A DNA stretch of 27,367 nt, from assembly GCA_900770055.1 (NCBI GenBank), contig CAAGJD010000023.1, positions 1-27,367 on the forward strand. The letters run 5' to 3'. Source of the stretch: Acholeplasmatales bacterium. Lineage in GTDB: Bacteria; Bacillota_I; Bacilli_A; Acholeplasmatales; Anaeroplasmataceae. Numbering within the stretch: the first letter of the stretch is position 1; every line of letters starts with the position of its first letter. The notes under the pieces were generated by a model. That model was not told the DNA's origin and did not search any database. It saw nothing but the letters and a program-made list of their open reading frames with translations. Positions 17,252-24,683 of this stretch are shown piece by piece. A program made the translations under genes and the position numbers.

Positions 17252-17329
17252 TTTTTACTCCTTATTACTTTTATATTACTATATCACTTTTCTTATAAAA
17301 ACGGTATGAATTAAATAGAAAATATATTT

Positions 17330-17368
17330 TAAATATAAAAACCGTAAGTAGCAATTGACTACCTACGG
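17330..17368 (-). terminator. Intrinsic terminator of tex
   Basis: A 10-bp stem on the minus strand, CCGTAGGTAG with CTACTTACGG (one G-U pair), a 7-base loop (17352-17358), then TTTTTATATTT. It lies seven bases past the tex stop codon. Confidence 0.9.
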
Positions 17369-17375
17369 CCTAATA

Positions 17376-19553
17376 TTATTGTTTTATTAATGATAATCCT
17401 AGCTTATGCTTATTATAATCAATGTCAATTACATAAACATGCACACTATCTCCTACACTTAGCATATCAGATGGATGAGAAATCTTTGAAGTTGACATTT
17501 TAGATACATGGATTAATCCATCATATTTAACACCACAGTCAACAAATACACCAAAATCAACTACATTTCTTACTGTACCATCTAATTCATCTCCGATTTT
17601 TATATCTTCAAAATGAACTATATCACTTCTAAGCTTAAGTCCTTCATAGCTATCTCTAATATCTCTTAAAGGTGCAGTAAATGCTTCTAGCATATCATTT
17701 AGAGTATACATATCAATATCAAATTTCTTAGAAATTTCCGTTTTATCAAGTTTTTCTACTTTAGCCTTAATTTCATCTGTTCCAAGCATAGAAGCGTCAC
17801 AATCAAGGAATTTTAATAGTTTTAAAGCTTTATCGTAGCTTTCTGGATGAATTGGAGTCATATCAAGCTTGTTTTCACCATCTAGGATTCTTAAGAAGCC
17901 TACACATTGCTCATATGTTTTAGGTCCAAGCTTACTAACCTTTTTAAGTTCTTCTCGATTATAGAAGCGTCCGTTTGCTTCTCTATAGCTTACTATATTT
18001 TTAGAAACTGCCTTTGATAAGCCTGATACATAAGATAATAATGAAACTGAAGCAGTATTAAGGTTTACACCAACCTTGTTAACTGCATCAACAACAACAT
18101 CATCAAGTGATTTATTAAGCTTACTTTGAGTAACATCATGTTGATATTGACCAACACCAATAGATTTTGGATCAATTTTTACTAATTCAGCAAGTGGATC
18201 TTGTATTCTTCTAGCAATAGAAATTGCTGATCTTTTTTCAACTGTTAAATCAGGGAATTCCTCTATAGCAAGCTCAGATGCTGAATATACTGAAGCTCCT
18301 GCTTCACTAACAATTGCATACTTACAATCTAAATTATTTTCCTTAATAACCTCAGCAATAAACATTTCAGTTTCTCTTGAGGCTGTACCATTACCGATAG
18401 CGATTATTTCAACCTTATATTTCTTTATTAAATCAACAATAGTTTTCTTTGATTTTAATACCATTTGAGGATCAACCTTAGAATCCTTAGATCTTTCATT
18501 TGGATAAATTACTCCAATTTCTAAAACATTGCTAGATGGGCTAATAACAGCTAGCTTACAGCCTGTTCTAAAGGCTGGATCAACACCCAATACAACCTTA
18601 CCCTTCATAGGAGCTTGTAGTAATAAATTCTTTAAATTTAATGAGAAAATATGAATTGCTTGCTCCTCTGATTTTTCAGATAAAGCTGCTCTTATTTCTC
18701 TTCCTATTGATGGAGCAATTAATCTCTTATATGAATCCTCAATAGCTAAGATTAAATCATCTTTGAATAATGATTCTCTATTTCTAACAACCTTATAAAT
18801 TAAATAGTCAATATCTCTTTTAGGTTGAAGCTCGATAGTAACTGAAATAACATTTTCATCCTCAGCTCTATTAATAGCTAATACTCTATGTGGTTTAATT
18901 CTGCCAACACATTCTTTTGAATCATAATAATTTTTATACTTTTCTTCTTGATCTAAATCATTATTTTTCTTTTTACAAATAATAGTTCCATATTTCATTG
19001 CGGCATCACGGATATAGCCTCTATATTCAGCATTATCACTAATTCTTTCAGCAACAATGTGTCTTGCGTGCATAAGTGCTTCTTCAACTGTAGTAACCTT
19101 GTCTGTTAAAAAGCGATACGCAATTTCATTTTTGTCACCCTTTTGCCATAGCTTCATCATAATATCAGCAAGTGGCTCAAGACCTAAAGCAATAGCCTCA
19201 GTAGCTTTTGTTTTCTTCTTTTCCTTATATGGTCTATAAAGATCCTCAACCTCAATTAGTTTAGTTGAAGCTAATATTTGATTCTTTAAATCATCATTTA
19301 GCATACCCTTTTCTTCAATTAATCTAATAACATCTTGTTTTCTTTTTTCTAGATTAACTCCATAATTGTAATGCTCTTCAATTTGTCTAATAGCCTCTTC
19401 ATCTAAGCCTCCTGTTGCTTCTTTACGATATCTTGCAATAAAGGCAACAGTCTTTTCGTCCTTTAGCATTTCTAATACAGCAATTATTTGTTCAGCTTTA
19501 ATATTCATTTCCTTAGAAATGTTTGATAATACATTTTCATTTATATATTCCAT
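17376..19553 (-). CDS. tex: Tex-family RNA-binding transcription accessory protein
   Basis: Tex/YdcI family, a conserved cytoplasmic nucleic-acid-binding protein related to eukaryotic Spt6; its exact role in transcription is unsettled. At 725 aa it fits the family (about 720-770). Order seen: N-terminal helical Tex region with FIARYRKEATGGLDE and EDLYRPYKEKKKTKA; a YqgF/RuvX-like RNase H fold near residue 315 (GVDPAFRTGCKLAVI, AIGNGTASRETE, VSEAGASVYSAS); helix-hairpin-helix repeats about 493-570 (LNTASVSLLSYVSGL, SKLGPKTYEQCVGFLRI); and a C-terminal S1 domain from about 650 (GTVRNVVDFGVFVDCG, KYDGLIHVS). The frame extends to 19619, but GGAGGTAG immediately precedes the ATG at 19553, and the longer start would run through the upstream gene's terminator hairpin. 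The Shine-Dalgarno abuts that terminator's U-tract, so tex probably depends on read-through or on a weak promoter within the terminator. Confidence 0.95.
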   Translation of the reverse strand: MEYINENVLSNISKEMNIKAEQIIAVLEMLKDEKTVAFIARYRKEATGGLDEEAIRQIEEHYNYGVNLEKRKQDVIRLIEEKGMLNDDLKNQILASTKLIEVEDLYRPYKEKKKTKATEAIALGLEPLADIMMKLWQKGDKNEIAYRFLTDKVTTVEEALMHARHIVAERISDNAEYRGYIRDAAMKYGTIICKKKNNDLDQEEKYKNYYDSKECVGRIKPHRVLAINRAEDENVISVTIELQPKRDIDYLIYKVVRNRESLFKDDLILAIEDSYKRLIAPSIGREIRAALSEKSEEQAIHIFSLNLKNLLLQAPMKGKVVLGVDPAFRTGCKLAVISPSSNVLEIGVIYPNERSKDSKVDPQMVLKSKKTIVDLIKKYKVEIIAIGNGTASRETEMFIAEVIKENNLDCKYAIVSEAGASVYSASELAIEEFPDLTVEKRSAISIARRIQDPLAELVKIDPKSIGVGQYQHDVTQSKLNKSLDDVVVDAVNKVGVNLNTASVSLLSYVSGLSKAVSKNIVSYREANGRFYNREELKKVSKLGPKTYEQCVGFLRILDGENKLDMTPIHPESYDKALKLLKFLDCDASMLGTDEIKAKVEKLDKTEISKKFDIDMYTLNDMLEAFTAPLRDIRDSYEGLKLRSDIVHFEDIKIGDELDGTVRNVVDFGVFVDCGVKYDGLIHVSKMSTSKISHPSDMLSVGDSVHVYVIDIDYNKHKLGLSLIKQ

Positions 19554-19563
19554 AGCTACCTCC

Positions 19564-19590
19564 AAAAAAAATAAGGCCCTTTGTGGGCCT
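19564..19590 (-). terminator. Intrinsic terminator between the 249-aa membrane protein and tex
   Basis: On the minus strand AGGCCC / GGGCCT with a 5-base loop (19590-19574), then TATTTTTTTT. The U-tract ends directly against the tex Shine-Dalgarno GGAGG (19563-19559), so this hairpin could also act as an attenuator for tex. Confidence 0.82.
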
Positions 19591-19599
19591 AATTTATTA

Positions 19600-20349
19600 T
19601 TAATCCTTATAATCCTCAAAGTTTTGTTGGATGAAATTTAAATAATTATTTTGATTACTTATGTATGATGAATAGCTTGTAAATAATAATGATTTCATGT
19701 CTTTTTTGCTTTCATATGCAAATTCAACATCACAACCATCAATAGTAACAAGTGAAAATACAACTGATACACCCTCATCTGAGGAAACATCTTTTCCAAC
19801 AAAGAATTCATCAACTAAAATTGTAGAATTTTCAGTATTTGCTGCTGTATCAACAATTAATAGCATTGATTTCTTTGCACTATTATCATTATATTTGTTA
19901 ATTTCATATTGAAGTCTTTTTAATGCATCAAATGTCTTAGCGTGCTCATCATCCTTCTTCTTTAATACATCACCATCATTACCTACAATATCAAATGGAT
20001 AGAATGTGCTTAAATCAGTTGCGAAAATAAATAAATAATCTACATATGTATCTTCATAATTTTGATTAGTATACATTCTTGCTGAAGAATAGCTACCCTT
20101 TGTAAAGCTAATTTCATACTCTGTATTTGTACTATCCTTATATGTATGCTTTTGATTAAAATAATCATCAACCTCAATAGTTTGTTCCTCTTCAACATTG
20201 TTTACAATAATAACAGTTGTAACTATTGCCGCAACTACTACTAATAATGAAATAATTGATATAATCCAGAACTTTTTATTCTTTAAAATTCCTTTATCCT
20301 TCTTTTGTCCACGAACAGCTTTATTAGATACTTTTCTAAAACGTGCCAA
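19600..20349 (-). CDS. Single-pass membrane protein with extracytoplasmic domain, unknown function
   Basis: I do not recognise this protein. As called it has 249 aa. Residues 1-26 are strongly basic (MARFRKVSNKAVRGQKKDKG...), residues about 27-51 form one membrane helix (FWIISIISLLVVVAAIVTTVIIV), and the remaining roughly 195 residues are acidic and Tyr/Asp/Asn-rich and should lie outside the cell. No catalytic motif is evident. Start choice: the longest ORF begins with an ATG at 20358, but AAGGAGATGA overlaps that ATG, so it cannot serve it. The same Shine-Dalgarno is five bases before the in-frame TTG at 20349, the spacing used by neighbouring genes. It has its own promoter and terminator and is the gene just upstream of tex. 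Its composition recalls the giant lipoproteins, but I see no clear homology. Confidence 0.8.
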   Translation of the reverse strand: MARFRKVSNKAVRGQKKDKGILKNKKFWIISIISLLVVVAAIVTTVIIVNNVEEEQTIEVDDYFNQKHTYKDSTNTEYEISFTKGSYSSARMYTNQNYEDTYVDYLFIFATDLSTFYPFDIVGNDGDVLKKKDDEHAKTFDALKRLQYEINKYNDNSAKKSMLLIVDTAANTENSTILVDEFFVGKDVSSDEGVSVVFSLVTIDGCDVEFAYESKKDMKSLLFTSYSSYISNQNNYLNFIQQNFEDYKD

Positions 20350-20354
20350 TTTAG

Positions 20355-20364
20355 TCATCTCCTT
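20355..20364 (-). promoter_or_regulatory. Shine-Dalgarno that decides a TTG start
   Basis: The minus strand reads AAGGAGATGA, close to the full anti-SD complement AAGGAGGTGA. It overlaps the ATG at 20358 and lies five bases from the TTG at 20349, pointing to TTG initiation. Confidence 0.6.
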
Positions 20365-20400
20365 AAATAATACTTAACACTAAACGATAGAGTTCACATT

Positions 20401-20429
20401 ATTTTATCATAATTTTATACTTCTTACAA
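20401..20429 (-). promoter_or_regulatory. Sigma-A promoter of the single-pass membrane protein
   Basis: The minus strand has TTGTAA (20429-20424), a 17-bp spacer and TAAAAT (20406-20401), about 50 bases before the start codon. Confidence 0.72.
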
Positions 20430-20484
20430 TATTAATTGAAAAAGTTTTAAATTTAATAATATATATATTATTATATCCAATTTT

Positions 20485-20526
20485 AAAAAAAATAAAAAAA
20501 TGTAAGGTCTATTTAAGATCTTACAT
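20485..20526 (-). terminator. Intrinsic terminator of the 69-aa gene
   Basis: A 10-bp stem on the minus strand with one mismatch (ATGTAAGATC with GACCTTACAT, 20526-20500), a 7-base loop and a long T-rich tail (T7-A-T8). It starts eight bases after the stop at 20534. Confidence 0.85.
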
Positions 20527-20533
20527 TTCACGA

Positions 20534-20743
20534 CTACGCAATTTGTCTTGATATTAAGAAACGTGTATTTTCTGTACACTTGTATTCGATTATATGCTTC
20601 TCTTTTTCAATTTCTTCTTCGATTGCCACATAAGATGGTAACATATCGAATGCGTAATCCATAGCGGCTGCTCTTGTCGCAAAATGCTTCTTAACGTGGA
20701 AAGGCTTTGAATTAATAATTCCACTTAAATCATAATATTTCAT
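20534..20743 (-). CDS. Small soluble protein (69 aa), unknown function
   Basis: A 69-aa protein that I do not recognise. It starts MKYYDLSGIINSKPF, has a mixed helical centre with KKHFATRAAAMDYAFDMLP and a charged run EEEIEKEKHIIEYK, and ends RFLISRQIA. There is no signal peptide, membrane segment or cysteine pair. The KxFATRAAAMDYAF pattern looks like a short alpha/beta unit of an uncharacterised conserved protein rather than a chance frame. The ATG at 20743 has GGGAGG eight bases before it, the gene has its own terminator, and its upstream region contains a hairpin and two AAAACGTTT palindromes, which suggests tight control. It is called real because of these signals and its codon use. Confidence 0.78.
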   Translation of the reverse strand: MKYYDLSGIINSKPFHVKKHFATRAAAMDYAFDMLPSYVAIEEEIEKEKHIIEYKCTENTRFLISRQIA

Positions 20744-20760
20744 AATAATTCCTCCCTTAA

Positions 20761-20777
20761 GTCTTAATTACTAAGAC
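20761..20777. promoter_or_regulatory. Leader hairpin before the 69-aa gene
   Basis: Perfect inverted repeat GTCTTA / TAAGAC with a 5-base loop. On the minus strand it ends six bases before the GGGAGG Shine-Dalgarno, so in mRNA a hairpin would sit just 5' of the ribosome site. It has no U-tract. Confidence 0.45.
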
Positions 20778-20794
20778 ACCTATGTTATAGTCCT

Positions 20795-20837
20795 AAAACG
20801 TTTAAAAATAAATATATAAAATAATGAAAAACGTTTT
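20795..20837. promoter_or_regulatory. Pair of AAAACGTTT palindromes, possible operator pair
   Basis: Two self-complementary CG-centred sites, AAAACGTTT (20795-20803) and AAAACGTTTT (20828-20837), have centres 33 bp apart, about three helical turns. The first falls between TTTATT and TATAAC boxes that could form the promoter of the 69-aa gene on the minus strand. CG-centred palindromes are typical of LacI-family operators, but neither site is a full cre box. Confidence 0.45.
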
Positions 20838-20888
20838 ATCTTTTATGTAAAATGTTTTCATTTTCATTCGTTTTCATAATTTTTATTT

Positions 20889-20921
20889 CAAAAATAAGAA
20901 AAAAAGGCCAAATATATGGCC
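20889..20921 (-). terminator. Intrinsic terminator of the LolA-like lipoprotein gene
   Basis: On the minus strand GGCCA / TGGCC with a 6-base loop (20921-20906), followed by TTTTTTTCTTATTTTT. It lies seven bases past the stop at 20928. Confidence 0.8.
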
Positions 20922-20927
20922 AATTAA

Positions 20928-21893
20928 TTAAGAAAATGTTATTTCAGTTATTATTTGAGCTACCTCATCTATATTTAATACACTAGAAAATACCATAATT
21001 TCTAAATCTCCTACATAATATCTTGAGCTATTAGCTGAATATGTCATTATGCCACACTCTAAAAGCTCATAATCCGTAATTGGTAAGATTACATTATCAT
21101 CAGAAATCTCTAATCTTTTTGCCACTATAGTGTAGTTCTTATCGCCACCATAACACATAATTGCACAATCATCAGTTATTCTTGAGGACTGTAATACTGT
21201 GTTTTCAATTACATATCCAACAGTTAGATCTAATGATGTTGGATTTATTCCTCCATCCCCTATGTTAGCATTATTCATTATTTTTTCAGGATTAAATAGT
21301 TCTATACCTAATTTAGGGTTTGGTGTAAAGCTATTTATTACAACACTAACCTTAATCTTATTATCTGTAGATAAAAGTTCTATTTTTTCAGGAATATTTT
21401 TATCTATAGAGAAATAGAATTTAATATTCTTTATATCATTGTATGGCTCCTTAAAGGAGGCATTAATGATAATTTGATTTGAAGATATTTGATAGTTCAT
21501 CTCAGTATCTTTACTAATATCATCCCATAGTTCATTAACTAAATAGGCATGGGCACTTGTTTTTGGCCAATCAGACTCAAATTTAAATTGTTTTCCTATT
21601 GATGGAGTTAATACATAAACTCCATCTGTGTTCTTGACAATAATTTGTTCATGACCATTTAATGTCTTAAGGGATACCTTATAATAATCTGGTTTTAAAT
21701 AATCAACTGCTACATTTGCCTTTATTTCCTTAGTATCCTTATAAATTGTCATCTCGGCAGTAAGCTGATATGAATCTAGCTTATTCATTAGCTTAGTTAC
21801 ATTTGATAAATCATTTTTATTCGTATTATTTGAGTTACACCCACCTAATAAAAACATAACCACCGCCATAAAAATAATAAACAACCTTTTCAT
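20928..21893 (-). CDS. LolA-like lipoprotein, YdcC-type
   Basis: 321-aa predicted lipoprotein. MKRLFIIFMAVVMFLLGGC gives a lipobox LGGC with Cys at residue 19, so the protein is anchored outside the membrane. The mature part begins with a helix (NVTKLMNKLDSYQLTAEMTIY), then YKVSLKT, EQIIVKNTDGVYVLTPSIGKQFKF and FYFSIDKNIPEKIELLS. This pattern of a curved beta-sheet with a helical lid is typical of LolA/LppX-fold proteins, including Bacillus YdcC and related sporulation lipoproteins; it would bind a hydrophobic or peptidic ligand. The C-terminal about 100 residues (IVAKRLEISDD, VGDLEIMVF) form a separate segment I cannot name. The frame opens at a TTG at 21914, but AGGTGAG sits three bases before the ATG at 21893, which I use. 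It is divergent from the DUF378 gene, with overlapping promoters. Confidence 0.83.
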   Translation of the reverse strand: MKRLFIIFMAVVMFLLGGCNSNNTNKNDLSNVTKLMNKLDSYQLTAEMTIYKDTKEIKANVAVDYLKPDYYKVSLKTLNGHEQIIVKNTDGVYVLTPSIGKQFKFESDWPKTSAHAYLVNELWDDISKDTEMNYQISSNQIIINASFKEPYNDIKNIKFYFSIDKNIPEKIELLSTDNKIKVSVVINSFTPNPKLGIELFNPEKIMNNANIGDGGINPTSLDLTVGYVIENTVLQSSRITDDCAIMCYGGDKNYTIVAKRLEISDDNVILPITDYELLECGIMTYSANSSRYYVGDLEIMVFSSVLNIDEVAQIITEITFS

Positions 21894-21926
21894 TTTCTCA
21901 CCTATTCCATTCAATAGATGTTATGC

Positions 21927-21960
21927 TTGATATTATTTTTATATGCATAAATAATTGCAA
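21927..21960. promoter_or_regulatory. Interlocked divergent promoters (LolA-like gene / DUF378 gene)
   Basis: Plus strand: TTGATA (21927-21932), 17 bp, AATAAT (21950-21955) towards the DUF378 gene. Minus strand: TTGCAA (21960-21955), 17 bp, AATAAT (21937-21932) towards the lipoprotein. Each -10 overlaps the other's -35, and the whole is an imperfect dyad around ATGCAT at 21943-21948. The two genes are unlikely to be fired at the same moment. Confidence 0.6.
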
Positions 21961-21992
21961 AGTGTTAAAACTAATACTGAGGAGGGATTAAA

Positions 21993-22208
21993 ATGAGCGT
22001 TATTCAAAAAATAGCTTTAGCTATAACTATAACTGGTGCTATTAACTGGGCTTTAGTTGGTATTTTTAATTTCAACCTTGTAGAGTTCCTTTTTACAAGC
22101 GATAGTGTACTAACAAGATTAATATATATTATTATTGGAATTACAGCGCTATTTAATGTTGTATTACTATTTTTACCTAATAGGCATAAGCTTGATATGG
22201 GACTATAA
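21993..22208 (+). CDS. DUF378 (YuzA-like) small membrane protein
   Basis: 71-aa protein with two membrane segments, about residues 5-27 and 41-62. It has the DUF378 signature ITGAINWALVGIFNFNLVEFLF (aligned with GAxNWGLVGxFxxDLV) followed by LIYIIIGITALFNVVLLF. Family members such as Bacillus YuzA are conserved but of unknown function. The ATG at 21993 follows a strong GAGGAGG Shine-Dalgarno. Apart from the giant lipoprotein pair it is the only plus-strand gene in the window. It ends against whiA with a shared bidirectional terminator. Confidence 0.92.
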   Translation: MSVIQKIALAITITGAINWALVGIFNFNLVEFLFTSDSVLTRLIYIIIGITALFNVVLLFLPNRHKLDMGL

Positions 22209-22215
22209 AATAAAA

Positions 22216-22232
22216 CGCCTAACAATTAGGCG
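22216..22232. terminator. Shared hairpin terminator between the DUF378 gene and whiA
   Basis: A perfect 7-bp stem CGCCTAA / TTAGGCG with a 3-base loop. On the minus strand it is followed by TTTTATTTTAT, a good terminator for the whiA operon, and the whiA stop codon TAA lies inside the stem. On the plus strand the T-run starts several bases later, so termination there should be weaker. Confidence 0.85.
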
Positions 22233-23173
22233 TCATCATTTTCTTTCTTTTTCTTTTCTTGGAGCTCAATTGCGAGCTCCTTTATTCTTCTTAGACGATG
22301 ATTCAATCCAGATTTAGTAAGGTTTGGATCATAATCATCATGGATTACCTCTAGAAGCTGAGATAAAGAATATTCAGGATAATCCTTTCTAACCTTCATT
22401 ACCATTAATAATTTTGAATCTAATTCTTCAAGTGGATAATTATATGTTAAATAATTAATATATTTTATATAATCCTTCGATGCCTTATTAGTTTTATCCT
22501 GATTTGCAACATCAAGATTTACTGTTCTTTTAGCTGTAGCCTTTATTTCCTTAGTTATTACTATATCCTCATAATATTCCATAGAGGCCATTGCGCCAAT
22601 ACGATATAGGAAATCACCTATTGCCTGTTTAGCCTTTAAATAAACAATTAAATAATTTTTTCTTTTAGAAATTCTAGCGTTTAGATCAAAATAATTCATT
22701 AGCTTTTGAACAAAAATAATTTGCGTTTCTACAGTGGTTGAGATTTCTAAATGGCTTGATTTTGAATTTGGATCGTTAACACTTCCCTTAACTAAGAATG
22801 CTCCTCTTAAATAAGAAATTATACCCTCTTCTGTTAATTGACCAGAGGCATAGGGAGAAGAATCCATTAGTAAATTTAGATCTTTAACAATTTCTTCAGC
22901 TCCATTTTGAATTTCGCAAGTAAATATTGTATGATTATCAAATCTATCGATTATTCTTGAAAATATTTCATATTCAATCTCATAATATTTTTTACAAAGC
23001 TTAATAAGTCTTCTAATTATACCCATATTATTACAGGAAAATGATATTTTCATTGGGCGTAATGATATTTCACCTGCAAATCTAAGCATTGCCTCAAGCT
23101 CTAGACGATTTGATAATGAATCATCATTATTTATTTTAAGTAAATCTTCCTTAACAGTTAAACTAAAGCTCAT
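22226..23173 (-). CDS. whiA: DNA-binding protein WhiA
   Basis: Conserved Gram-positive WhiA, 315 aa. It has an N-terminal degenerate LAGLIDADG homing-endonuclease-like region (SYLRGAFLVKGSVNDPNSKSSHLEI in the second repeat) and a C-terminal helix-turn-helix (YSLSQLLEVI, LTKSGLNHRLRRIKELA). In Bacillus it affects cell division and chromosome segregation without being a classic transcription factor; in Streptomyces it is a sporulation regulator. The frame can begin with a GTG at 23185, but that GTG is part of the GTGGAG Shine-Dalgarno for the ATG at 23173, six bases further, so I use 23173. The start is one base after the stop of the lgt-ppaX fusion (TAATATG), indicating coupling. It is last in the hprK operon, whereas in Bacillus it lies in the yvcI-yvcJ-yvcK cluster. 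Confidence 0.96.
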   Translation of the reverse strand: MSFSLTVKEDLLKINNDDSLSNRLELEAMLRFAGEISLRPMKISFSCNNMGIIRRLIKLCKKYYEIEYEIFSRIIDRFDNHTIFTCEIQNGAEEIVKDLNLLMDSSPYASGQLTEEGIISYLRGAFLVKGSVNDPNSKSSHLEISTTVETQIIFVQKLMNYFDLNARISKRKNYLIVYLKAKQAIGDFLYRIGAMASMEYYEDIVITKEIKATAKRTVNLDVANQDKTNKASKDYIKYINYLTYNYPLEELDSKLLMVMKVRKDYPEYSLSQLLEVIHDDYDPNLTKSGLNHRLRRIKELAIELQEKKKKENDDA

Positions 23174-23174
23174 A

Positions 23175-24683
23175 TTATACTCCACATATTAATAAAATAT
23201 CGGATAATTTATTAATAACATAGTCAGGATTTGCCTCTAGCATAATGCTAGGGTTTTTAATATATAAACAGCCTATTGCTTTAACATTCGCATTTTTTGC
23301 AGCCTTCATATCATTAATTGTGTCACCAACATAGGCAACATTTTTACCTTCTAGCTTTTCTTTGGCTAATAATATTCCATCTGGTTCAGGCTTATGCTTA
23401 TCTACCTCATCTGCCCCAATTACAATATCCATATATTCTAAAATTCCAAATAGCTCAAGCCCATGCTTAACTAAATCAGTTTTCTTAGATGAAACAACAC
23501 CAACCTTAATTCCAGCCTTTTTTAATGCCTTTACTGTTTCTAATGCTCCTTTAAAAGGCGTAACAATCTCATCATGATGAGGAATATTATAATCTCTATA
23601 ATATTGAATCATTGCTTCAATTTCTGCCTCATCATTAGAATATCTAGAAAATGTTTGATAAAGAGTTGGTCCAAAGAATGAATCTAATTCCTCATCAGAT
23701 AGAATGTAATCTGGTCTAAAATGCTCAAATGTATGAATAAAGCTTTTATCAATTAATGGTTTTGTATTAAGTAACGTTCCATCTAAATCAAATAAAATTG
23801 TATCTAATTTATTTTCTAAAACATGATCTAATAATTCTATATAATTATCCTTTGGGCCTATAAATCTCTTAGCTACTAATAAGGCTGCACCTAAGACTAT
23901 AAATATAATACTTATAGCTATTGAAACAGGTATTGGTCCTAACATTAATGGTTCTGATACACCACTATTTAATCTTAGTGATTCTGTAAATATTCTGACA
24001 AGACCATACCATACTAAATAAATACCTATTAAATCACCAGAATAAATTAAACCTTTTCTTTTTCCATCCTTATTAATTGCATATCTTCTTAAAAATAGCA
24101 TTAATGCAAGTCCTATAGCATTAAGCATTGATTCATATAAAAATACTGGATGACGATAAAAACCATCAATATACATATTGTCTCCTAATATAGGGATTGA
24201 TGCTAAAAAGCTAGGATTCTCTACTATTGGTCCATATAGTTCATGATTACAAAAATTTCCCCATCTACCAAATATTTGACCAATTAAAAAACCTGGGGCA
24301 ACAACATCAAAAATTGCATAAAAAGAGACATCTCTTTTTTTACAATAAATTATTACAGTAATTATTGCTGCAATTAATCCACCCTGAATAGCAAGACCAG
24401 ATAATCCTTCAAATTGGCCATTTCTAAAGCCTAAAACTTCAGCAAAATTACTAAAGCTTGTTAAATTAAATAAAACATACCAAATTCTCGCACCAATAAT
24501 CGCAATTGGAACAGTAATAAATACTCCATCATAGATAATACTAGGTGAAATACCTAGTTTTTTTGCTTCCTTAACTCCTGCCCATACCGCTACTAATATA
24601 CCAGTAACAATAAAAATACCATACCAAGGAAGAGAAATAAATCCTAAATCAAGTGTAGGATTAATCCACGTATTTAATATCAT
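23175..24683 (-). CDS. Fusion of prolipoprotein diacylglyceryl transferase (Lgt) and pyrophosphatase PpaX
   Basis: One 502-aa frame holds two enzymes. Residues 1 to about 275 are Lgt, the multi-pass membrane enzyme that moves diacylglycerol from phosphatidylglycerol to the lipobox Cys of prolipoproteins. Its signature GRWGNFCNHE is at 139-148, followed by RHPVFLYES at 178-186 and GLVRIFTES at 227-235. Residues about 293-502 are a HAD phosphatase closest to PpaX: motif I FDLDGT at 298-303, S398/S399 (motif II), K431 in KHKPEP (motif III), GDTIND at 453-458 (motif IV), and a PpaX-like centre (DYNIPHHDEIVTPF). The linker is short and cytoplasmic, so PpaX is tethered to the inner face. PpaX hydrolyses the pyrophosphate made by HprK, encoded just upstream with an ATGA overlap. 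In Bacillus lgt and ppaX are separate genes of the hprK operon. At the position matching E. coli H103 there is Q100. Confidence 0.93.
   Translation of the reverse strand: MILNTWINPTLDLGFISLPWYGIFIVTGILVAVWAGVKEAKKLGISPSIIYDGVFITVPIAIIGARIWYVLFNLTSFSNFAEVLGFRNGQFEGLSGLAIQGGLIAAIITVIIYCKKRDVSFYAIFDVVAPGFLIGQIFGRWGNFCNHELYGPIVENPSFLASIPILGDNMYIDGFYRHPVFLYESMLNAIGLALMLFLRRYAINKDGKRKGLIYSGDLIGIYLVWYGLVRIFTESLRLNSGVSEPLMLGPIPVSIAISIIFIVLGAALLVAKRFIGPKDNYIELLDHVLENKLDTILFDLDGTLLNTKPLIDKSFIHTFEHFRPDYILSDEELDSFFGPTLYQTFSRYSNDEAEIEAMIQYYRDYNIPHHDEIVTPFKGALETVKALKKAGIKVGVVSSKKTDLVKHGLELFGILEYMDIVIGADEVDKHKPEPDGILLAKEKLEGKNVAYVGDTINDMKAAKNANVKAIGCLYIKNPSIMLEANPDYVINKLSDILLICGV

Noticed and set aside
20795..20837. 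CcpA cre sites
   Set aside because: The sites have the central CG but the flanking TG...CA spacing is off by one, so they are described only as LacI-like palindromes.
22004..22225. 73-aa minus-strand and 60-aa plus-strand frames around the DUF378 gene
   Set aside because: They are shadows of the DUF378 and whiA genes, whose family matches and ribosome sites are clear.
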